In this document: positions 1 through 4,628 of the stretch, in pieces | Numbering within the stretch: the first letter of the stretch is position 1 | Layout of the letters: every line of letters starts with the position of its first letter | Source: a bacterium | GTDB taxonomy: Bacteria > Blakebacterota > Blakebacteria > Blakebacterales > Blakebacteraceae | NCBI GenBank assembly: GCA_025774615.1 | Contig: JALGVQ010000205.1 | Coordinates: forward strand, 1-7,918 | Reading direction: 5' to 3' | Length of the DNA stretch: 7,918 bases | Program-made: the position numbers and the translations under genes | The notes under the pieces: model-generated | What the model was told of the DNA's origin: nothing | Databases searched by the model: none | The model's input: only the letters and a program-made list of their open reading frames with translations

Positions 1-1
1 G

Positions 2-661
2 GAGCTCGACGGTATCGAGCGGCGCGGCGTGGTCCTGGCCTTCTTGATGCGCTTCAAGCAGATCTGCAACCACCCGTCTCAGTGGCTAGGTGATGGCGTC
101 TACGAGCCGGCGGATAGCGGCAAGTTCTCCAGGCTGCGTGAGCTTTGTGAATCTATCGCCGCCCGCCAGCACAAGGTGCTGGTCTTCACCCAGTTCCGCG
201 AGATGACCGGGCCGCTGTCCGGTTTTCTCGCCGAGGTCTTCGGCAACACTGGGCTCGTGCTGCACGGCGGAACACCGGTCAAGAACCGCCAGGGATTGGT
301 CAAGAGCTTCCAGGAGGACGACCGCGTGCCCTTCATGGTGCTCTCGCTCAAGGCCGGCGGCACCGGACTCAATCTGACGGCCGCCTCCCACGTGATCCAC
401 TTCGACCGGTGGTGGAATCCCGCGGTGGAGAACCAGGCCACCGACCGCGCCTTTCGCATCGGGCAGAAGAAGAACGTGCTGGTTCACAAGTTCATCTGCC
501 GGGGTACCGTGGAGGAGCGCATCGACGAACTCATCGCGGACAAGCAGAAGCTCTCTGATGAGGTGCTGTCCGGAGGCGCCGAGTCCTCCTTGACGGAGAT
601 GAGCAACGAGGAGTTGATATCGATGGTGTCGCTCGATCTGAGCAGCGCCGTGGAGGGATAA
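2..661 (+). CDS. SNF2/SWI2-family DNA-dependent ATPase, C-terminal part (5' end outside the window)
   Basis: This is the C-terminal RecA-like helicase lobe of a SNF2-type ATPase, a motor that translocates on double-stranded DNA and remodels protein-DNA complexes. The frame is open from base 2, so the N-terminal lobe (Walker A, DEAH) lies upstream of the window; 219 residues remain. Visible landmarks, in order, are FKQICNHP (the SNF2 signature before lobe 2), KVLVFTQF (motif IV region), LHGGTP, SLKAGGTGLNLTAA (motif V), HFDRWWNPAVENQATDR and AFRIGQ (motif VI with the arginine finger), then VHKFICRGTVEERI, the usual closing segment. The end is the family's normal C-terminus, so only the left side is cut. 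The DinD-like gene starts 16 bases after the stop on the same strand, implying one transcript. The SWIM protein two genes on is a typical partner of prokaryotic SNF2 proteins. The family call is very secure; the cellular role is not known. Confidence 0.96.
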   Translation, partial: ELDGIERRGVVLAFLMRFKQICNHPSQWLGDGVYEPADSGKFSRLRELCESIAARQHKVLVFTQFREMTGPLSGFLAEVFGNTGLVLHGGTPVKNRQGLVKSFQEDDRVPFMVLSLKAGGTGLNLTAASHVIHFDRWWNPAVENQATDRAFRIGQKKNVLVHKFICRGTVEERIDELIADKQKLSDEVLSGGAESSLTEMSNEELISMVSLDLSSAVEG

Positions 662-677
662 CAGGGAGAGACCGGAT

Positions 678-1559
678 ATGGACAAAAAGGACATCGTCAA
701 GCTGCATGCCGAGTTCGATTCTATTGTGCAAATTTGGCCCGACTCGAATGTTGAGTTTTGGTTTGCACGGGATCTGCAGAGGGTCTTGGGTTACGCCCAG
801 TGGCGAAACTTCCAGGAGGTGATCGCCAGGGCCAAAGACTCCTGTAAAAATGCTGGCATAGCCATCGAAGACCATTTTGCCGACGTCAGCAAAAAGGTCG
901 AGATCGGCTCTGGCGCAGAGCGCTCCATCGAAGACGTGATGCTCACCCGCTATGCCTGTTACCTCATCGCGCAAAACGGCGATCCGCGCAAGGAACCCAT
1001 CGCTTTTGCCCAGAGCTACTTCGCTATCCAGACCCGGAAGCAAGAGATCATCGAAGAACGGATCCAACTCCAGGAACGGCTTCAGGCTCGCCAGAAGCTC
1101 AGGGAGTCCGAAACAGAGCTTTCAAAGAACATCTACGAGCGTGGCGTTGATGATCGGGGTTTTGGTCGCATTCGCTCCAAGGGCGACGCGGCGCTTTTCG
1201 GCGGCAAGACTACCGGACATATGAAGAAACACCTGGGTGTGCCCAAGAACCGACCTTTGGCCGACTTCCTCCCCACGGTCACCATCACCGCGAAGAGCCT
1301 CGCCACCGAGATCACCAATTACAATGTCCGAAGAGACGATCTTCAGGGTGAGTTTTTCATTACAGCGGAGCACATCCAGAACAACAAGAGCATCCGTTCG
1401 GTACTGCTCGAGCGGGGAATTCGACCAGAGGCGCTGCCTCCCGAAAAGGACCTGAAGAAGCTCGAGCGGCGGGTCAGGGCCGGGGAGAAGGCGCTGGTCA
1501 AGGTTTCGGCGTTGTCACCGGATGCGACTGACGAACCCTCGGCCGGAGAAGAAATGTGA
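678..1559 (+). CDS. dinD: DinD-like (DNA-damage-inducible protein D) BRO-N domain protein
   Basis: The protein has 293 residues, close to the 274 of E. coli DinD, and is recognisable over its full length. Residues about 8-120 form a BRO-N-type domain (VEFWFARDLQRVLGYAQW, then MLTRYACYLIAQNGDPRK and FAQSYFAIQTRK). A charged helical stretch follows (about 121-150), then the DinD-specific region with GGKTTGHMKKHLGVPKNRPLADFLP at about 175-199 and TAEHIQNNKSIRSVLLERGI near 230-250. E. coli DinD is SOS-induced and inhibits RecA-mediated strand exchange; whether this relative does so is unknown. ATG 678 follows GGGAGA with 8 bases between. I see no obvious SOS box before it, and the short gap after the SNF2 gene suggests it is expressed from the operon rather than as a separate SOS gene. 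Its place between the SNF2 and SWIM genes is the unusual point. The family call is strong; the symbol is by similarity only. Confidence 0.92.
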   Translation: MDKKDIVKLHAEFDSIVQIWPDSNVEFWFARDLQRVLGYAQWRNFQEVIARAKDSCKNAGIAIEDHFADVSKKVEIGSGAERSIEDVMLTRYACYLIAQNGDPRKEPIAFAQSYFAIQTRKQEIIEERIQLQERLQARQKLRESETELSKNIYERGVDDRGFGRIRSKGDAALFGGKTTGHMKKHLGVPKNRPLADFLPTVTITAKSLATEITNYNVRRDDLQGEFFITAEHIQNNKSIRSVLLERGIRPEALPPEKDLKKLERRVRAGEKALVKVSALSPDATDEPSAGEEM

Positions 1560-1568
1560 GGTGAGCCC

Positions 1569-2723
1569 ATGGGCAGATACTATGACAGCTACTGGCCCCC
1601 ATATGTGCCGGTAGCTGAACGTCGCCGCCGCGCGGCGCAGAAGGTCGCCAAGATGAAAAAGGCCGGCCATAATATCTCGCCGGTCGAGATCAACGGTCGT
1701 AAGATCGCCACAACCTTCTGGGGCAACGCCTGGTGCAAGAACCTCGAAGCGTACAGCGACTACTCGAATCGTCTGCCTCGTGGGCGAACCTACGTGCGCA
1801 ATGGCTCGGTGATCGACCTTCAGATCGATGCCGGCCGCGTTCACGCGCTGGTCAGCGGCACGGACCTATACACCGTGAACATCAAGATCAAGCCACTGCC
1901 CAAAAAGAAGTGGACGGAGATCAAGGGGCAGTGCGCGGGCCAGATCGATTCGCTGGTGGAGCTGCTCCAGGGATCCATCTCCAAGAGCGTGATGGAGATC
2001 GTCACCCGCAAGGGCGAGGGGCTGTTTCCATCGCCTCGCGAGATCACGCTTAACTGCTCGTGCCCGGACTGGGCCACCATGTGCAAGCACGTGGCCGCGA
2101 CGCTGTACGGAGTTGGCGCGCGTCTCGACCACGAGCCCGAGCTGCTGTTCACCCTGCGCGGGGTCGACCCGACCGAGATGGTCGAGGCCGCCATCGATCA
2201 GCCGACAGGAGCCAGCAAGGCACGCAAGGGCCGGGTGCTCGAATCCAACGAGCTGTCATCGGTCTTCGGTGTCGACATCGACATGGATGGAGTGTCATCG
2301 GACGTATCTTCAACGTCGACCAAGCCCGCCAAGAGAACGCGGCGCGCGGCGAAGACCAGGAAATCGGCAGCGTCCAAGGCGACCAAGAAGAAGAGCGCAG
2401 CCAAGCTGGCGACCAAGAAAACAGCGCCAGTCAAGAAGACGAGCACCGCCAAGAAGGCCACACCGAAGAAGACCAGCACGAAAAAAGCGGCTACCAGGAA
2501 GAGCACGGGGATGAAGACGCCGAAGAAGCCGGCTCGCAAGAAGGGCGCGGCAAGCACCACCACCGGCAAGAAATCGACCACGAAGAAGCCCGCACCCAAG
2601 AAGTCGACGGCCAAGAAGGAGCCCGCGAAGAAGGCGGCCACCGAAAAGAAAGCTGCTCCCAAGAAGAAAACAACCAAGAGGAAGCCGTCAGCGAAGAAAG
2701 CGACCAAGAAGGTCAAGGGGTAA
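1569..2723 (+). CDS. SWIM zinc-finger protein with histone-H1-like lysine-rich tail
   Basis: The protein has 384 residues in two parts. Residues 1-210 are the conserved core: an N-terminal block (YYDSYWPPYVPVAERRRRAA, then GRKIATTFWGNAWCKNLE and YSDYSNRLPRGRTYVRNG) and a SWIM finger C163-x-C165-x6-C172-x-H174, which should bind zinc. This is the SNF2-associated type of SWIM protein, thought to bind DNA or proteins. Residues about 253-384 are a low-complexity Lys/Ala/Thr/Ser tail with repeated KK, AKK and PKK units, like eukaryotic H1 and bacterial H1-like proteins, expected to be disordered and to coat DNA non-specifically. The start ATG lies 9 bases after the dinD-like stop, with GAGGTGAG just upstream, so translation is probably coupled. 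The cytoplasmic protein may recruit or hold the SNF2 motor on DNA; that is inference. The finger is intact and all four ligands are present. Confidence 0.93.
   Translation: MGRYYDSYWPPYVPVAERRRRAAQKVAKMKKAGHNISPVEINGRKIATTFWGNAWCKNLEAYSDYSNRLPRGRTYVRNGSVIDLQIDAGRVHALVSGTDLYTVNIKIKPLPKKKWTEIKGQCAGQIDSLVELLQGSISKSVMEIVTRKGEGLFPSPREITLNCSCPDWATMCKHVAATLYGVGARLDHEPELLFTLRGVDPTEMVEAAIDQPTGASKARKGRVLESNELSSVFGVDIDMDGVSSDVSSTSTKPAKRTRRAAKTRKSAASKATKKKSAAKLATKKTAPVKKTSTAKKATPKKTSTKKAATRKSTGMKTPKKPARKKGAASTTTGKKSTTKKPAPKKSTAKKEPAKKAATEKKAAPKKKTTKRKPSAKKATKKVKG
2325..2720 (+). repeat. Low-complexity AAG-rich repeat encoding the lysine/alanine tail
   Basis: This stretch of the SWIM gene is dominated by imperfect AAG, GCC and ACC codon repeats that encode KK, AKK and PKK units. 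Units are irregular in length and spacing, so it is degenerate rather than a tandem array. It also produces long spurious open frames on both strands: an acidic Glu/Gln-rich frame on + and a hydrophobic Phe/Val/Leu-rich frame on -. Length variation by slippage between strains is expected. Confidence 0.75.
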
Positions 2724-2727
2724 CGCG

Positions 2728-2763
2728 ATGTTGGGCAAGCGCGACTGGGAGGTTCGGGGCTGA
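2728..2763 (+). other. Possible 11-codon leader ORF overlapping the next gene's start
   Basis: A short frame MLGKRDWEVRG starts 4 bases after the SWIM stop and ends with TGA in the motif TGATG, whose A is the first base of the ATG of the next gene. Upstream is AAGGGG, at a workable distance for ribosome binding. Such overlaps allow translational coupling, here possibly carrying ribosomes from the SWIM gene to the next. A frame this short could easily be chance, so this is only a candidate. Confidence 0.25.
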
Positions 2764-3161
2764 TGCCGGCCGGCGATGCACAGCGAGTCTGGTTCCCGGA
2801 GATGTTGGAGGAGCTGAAGGCGTCGTGGTCGAAAACGATGTCCTGGGACGATCTCGCCGACTTCTGTGCGCGGATGACAGAGACGCGAAAGCAGATCCGC
2901 TATGAGCGGGGCATCCGTCCCCCCAAGACACGGTGTTCCAGGTGCGGCAAGGTCTCGCGGTCCGACATCTCCGGGGTCTCGATTCGGTCGGCCCTGTTCG
3001 CCTTGAAGAACAATGGCGTCATCACGGATGATGAATTCAAGGAGATCGACAAGAGCTGGATGAAGCACAAGAAGAAGAACGACCTCGACGCACACGGTCA
3101 GAAATCCATATCTGCGCAGGACGAAGGAGCCCGCGGAACGGGCACCAACTGTCACGAATAA
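2763..3161 (+). CDS. Conserved hypothetical protein with one CxxC pair
   Basis: This is a soluble, charged protein of 132 residues. The N-terminus (VWFPEMLEELKASWSKTMSW, then LADFCARMTETRKQIR) looks helical. A single C58-x2-C61 pair (RCSRCGK) could be half of a zinc site, completed by another residue or by dimerisation. Next comes SIRSALFALKNNGVITDDEF, a helix-turn-helix-like or small helical module, then a basic KHKKKN segment at about 101-106. The last about 20 residues are polar and probably disordered. I recognise the overall pattern as a recurring protein of unknown function but can give no role. The ATG is preceded by GGGAGG about 10 bases upstream and overlaps the stop of a possible 11-codon leader ORF. 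It is very likely in the operon with the SWIM gene, 39 bases away. Confidence 0.82.
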   Translation: MPAGDAQRVWFPEMLEELKASWSKTMSWDDLADFCARMTETRKQIRYERGIRPPKTRCSRCGKVSRSDISGVSIRSALFALKNNGVITDDEFKEIDKSWMKHKKKNDLDAHGQKSISAQDEGARGTGTNCHE

Positions 3162-3171
3162 AGGATCATCC

Positions 3172-3519
3172 ATGGCAGACTTTGACGATTCAGTATGGCA
3201 ACGCAAGGGTGCGACGCTCAGCGACAAGACGGTGCGCAAGGAGTACGGGTTGACCCAGGATGAGATCGTAGAAGCGATTCGCGACGGACAGCTTCAGTAC
3301 CGCGAGAACTCGATCCATGGAAATCCCTTCCTGCGACTGCTGCGGTACGAAATCGAAGCACTGATCGAGAAGAAGCACGGCGGAGACTACCTGCAGGACA
3401 GACAGACAGAAACGGAACTGACTGCTGTCAATCGCGAGCTGAAGAAGCTCAAGAAGCAAATATCTGTGTTAGAAGGGCGCAAATCGAAGCTGCTCACAGA
3501 CCTTGAGAAACAAGAATGA
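3172..3519 (+). CDS. Hypothetical protein: excisionase-like HTH plus C-terminal coiled coil
   Basis: The protein has 115 residues. Residues about 15-67 (LSDKTVRKEYGLTQDEIVEA, then IRDGQLQYRENSIHG and LLRYEIEALIEKK) have the layout of a small MerR/excisionase-like winged-helix: helix, turn, GLTQDEI recognition helix, a wing around the HGN residues, and a closing helix. That fold is inferred from pattern, not proven. Residues about 76-113 are a heptad-rich, highly charged segment (ELTAVNRELKKLKKQISVLE), a strong coiled-coil candidate that would dimerise the protein. ATG 3172 is chosen because AAGGA lies 6 bases before it and it follows the preceding stop by 10 bases. It may be a small DNA-binding partner or regulator of the operon; no function is established. 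Confidence 0.82.
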   Translation: MADFDDSVWQRKGATLSDKTVRKEYGLTQDEIVEAIRDGQLQYRENSIHGNPFLRLLRYEIEALIEKKHGGDYLQDRQTETELTAVNRELKKLKKQISVLEGRKSKLLTDLEKQE

Positions 3520-3532
3520 AGAGGTCTGGCTG

Positions 3533-4189
3533 ATGGTCGATAACGGGCCAAGTGACCACGCGACTGCTGATGCCGTGGACATGATCCTGGAGTCAAGCAT
3601 GCTGTGGCAGCTTGGCGAGGAAGGGTTGCTCGTTTTCTGGCGCGATCCAGACTCCGACAAGACGAGAGCCTATCCCGACATGCCGGACGTAACCGACCCG
3701 GTGCTGCTCCAGTGGCTCGCCTCCGAGATGAATTCAAACGCGTTACCAGCGACGCCACTTGTCCCGGTAGGAAGGCGGGTCTGGAATCGGCTCATCCGGA
3801 GGGTCGGTCCTCTCCGCAATGAACGTGCTGTCGTCCCCGTTCTTGATTCTGATCTTGCCCTTCAGTCGGCCGTCTTTGCCCAGCTTGACGCTGCCTGTCC
3901 CCGACATCTGGTCGTACTCCCACGCGCCCATCCACATGAAGGAGACGCCCGTCTTGGTCGCCTGCGCGTTCACATGCGCGAGGAGGCAGTGCATCCGAAG
4001 CCGATCATCGTCGCCGGTGAGGGAAAGCAGTGCAGGCCCGAGATAATCGAGACCGTCGTCGATCCAGGTGCCAGTCTCGGTGATGCGCCACCAACCGTAG
4101 TACTCGTCAGGGATATCGGTCATCGCTCTCGCTCCATGGCTCGCGGCTTGGCTTCGTCTTCGTTCCCAGCCTCACCGGCAAGCGCCTGA
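3533..4189 (+). CDS. Acidic hypothetical protein; 5' part plausible, 3' part probably antisense read-through
   Basis: ATG 3533 has AGAGG 8 bases upstream and lies 13 bases after the coiled-coil gene, fitting the operon. The first about 70 residues look like real protein: acidic, balanced in composition, with EEGLLVFWRDPDSD, YPDMPDVTDPVLLQWLASEM. From about 3745 on, the frame lies directly opposite a convincing - strand gene (3743-4123), and its composition becomes that of a shadow frame (runs rich in Arg, Pro, Val and Ala). The next in-frame stop is only at 4187-4189. I therefore suspect the true 3' end was lost or frameshifted near 3730-3770, where another frame stops at TAG about 3767. An upstream TTG at 3503 would overlap the previous gene and is less likely. 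Function unknown. Confidence 0.45.
   Translation: MVDNGPSDHATADAVDMILESSMLWQLGEEGLLVFWRDPDSDKTRAYPDMPDVTDPVLLQWLASEMNSNALPATPLVPVGRRVWNRLIRRVGPLRNERAVVPVLDSDLALQSAVFAQLDAACPRHLVVLPRAHPHEGDARLGRLRVHMREEAVHPKPIIVAGEGKQCRPEIIETVVDPGASLGDAPPTVVLVRDIGHRSRSMARGLASSSFPASPASA
3743..4123 (-). CDS. Conserved hypothetical protein (WWRI-type, beta-rich)
   Basis: The protein has 126 residues and is encoded opposite the preceding operon. It begins with a Trp-rich segment (DEYYGWWRITETGTW), continues with LDYLGPALLSLTGDDDRLRM and a central aromatic stretch (VSFMWMGAWEYDQMSGTG), then alternating Gly/Lys strands (SVKLGKDGRLKGKIRIKNGD, STFIAERT). It ends in a Pro-rich, positively charged tail (PIPDPPSYRDKWRRW). 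The pattern suggests a small beta-barrel or beta-sandwich of soluble type, with no signal peptide or membrane segment. I recognise it as a widely distributed protein of unknown function. GGAG stands 8 bases before ATG 4123, and that ATG overlaps the stop of the upstream chimeric ORF in ATGA, so translation may be coupled to it. Confidence 0.8.
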   Translation of the reverse strand: MTDIPDEYYGWWRITETGTWIDDGLDYLGPALLSLTGDDDRLRMHCLLAHVNAQATKTGVSFMWMGAWEYDQMSGTGSVKLGKDGRLKGKIRIKNGDDSTFIAERTDPPDEPIPDPPSYRDKWRRW

Positions 4190-4365
4190 CGGAGCATGCG
4201 TTCCCTCTGCCCCCGGCGGAACACATCGTGTGAGTTGCAGACTGCACAGCGTAGCTTGTGGGAACGGTGCCGAATGGTGAACCTGATCTTGCCGCCGCCA
4301 TATTGTGTGCGAACGTAGTCGCATCCCTGGATCCCGTAAGCATGGTCAAGTAGAGAGGTGGACAT
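4120..4365 (-). pseudogene. ISL3-family transposase, N-terminal remnant (chimeric ORF)
   Basis: Residues 1 to about 57 match the N-terminus of ISL3-family transposases: MSTSLLDHAYGIQGCDYVRT, then a strand with FTIRHRS, the zinc-binding pair C40-x2-C43 (LRCAVCNSHDVFRRG), and RER before the point where the family continues with an R-x-LPIG motif. Here that continuation is missing. Residues about 58-81 are unrelated, charged and probably disordered (RQALAGEAGNEDEAKPRAME). The DDE catalytic domain is wholly absent; a full transposase has about 400 residues. The 81-residue ORF is thus an inactive remnant fused to foreign sequence, ending in an ATGA overlap with the next gene. ATG 4365 was chosen from family similarity; a GTG at 4413 is in frame but has no support. 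The deletion could have happened when the element and its flank were rearranged. Confidence 0.75.
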
Positions 4366-4435
4366 CGGCGGGATTTCCTTCCGTGCGTCGTAGTTTGCTG
4401 ACTGCTGACACACGGGAGCATCCTACGATGTCCAC
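4358..4435 (-). promoter_or_regulatory. 10-bp inverted repeat around the transposase start codon, with T6 beyond
   Basis: GTGGACATCG at 4358-4367 is perfectly inverted as CGATGTCCAC at 4426-4435, with 58 bases between. An inner pair CCGTG (4381-4385) and CACGG (4411-4415) nests inside. In a - strand transcript that begins outside, the arm from 4435-4426 would pair with the bases holding the ATG (4365-4363), hiding the start codon. Several insertion sequences, such as IS10, use this kind of hairpin to block translation from outside promoters. On the + strand the repeat is followed by six T (4437-4442), so it could alternatively act as a terminator. Function is inferred. Confidence 0.45.
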
Positions 4436-4616
4436 GTTTTTTCTACCTAATTCTCAACTCCTTACGTTAATACGGGGGATCCCAGAAGTACGCAAAAACC
4501 GGATGAACCATAATTACTCCCATTAGCCAGAGTGTTTCGCCGGATTAGGCCGCATGATTCCCTTGTGAAACAGATTGAATACGATCACAGTAGAGGACTG
4601 AAAGCGATGTTATTGA
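4366..4616. other. Gene-free, AT-richer junction between accessory cluster and thiI
   Basis: I see no convincing gene here. Both strands have stops in all frames or only short unlikely frames. The segment from about 4437 to 4530 is visibly richer in A and T than both sides, with a T6 run at 4437-4442. A TGA at 4614-4616 closes the thiI frame upstream. The thiI promoter should lie here, but no TATA-like or -10/-35 element is clear enough to mark. No tRNA and no direct repeats resembling attachment sites were found. It probably marks where the accessory DNA meets the core chromosome. Confidence 0.5.
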
Positions 4617-4628
4617 TCGGATGGATTT

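Noticed and set aside
86-700. Long - strand frame opposite the SNF2 end
   Set aside because: The + strand carries unmistakable SNF2 motifs; the antisense frame is a shadow in GC-rich DNA.
2198-2716. Long - strand frame that looks hydrophobic and membrane-like
   Set aside because: It is the antisense of the AAG/GCC repeats, giving Phe, Leu and Val runs by base composition alone. The + strand SWIM protein is clearly real.
2060-2905. Long + strand frame with an acidic Glu/Gln/Asp-rich stretch across the SWIM tail
   Set aside because: It is the +2 reading of the lysine codon repeat (AAG read as GAA/AGA-type codons); it has no ribosome site and no natural composition outside the repeat.
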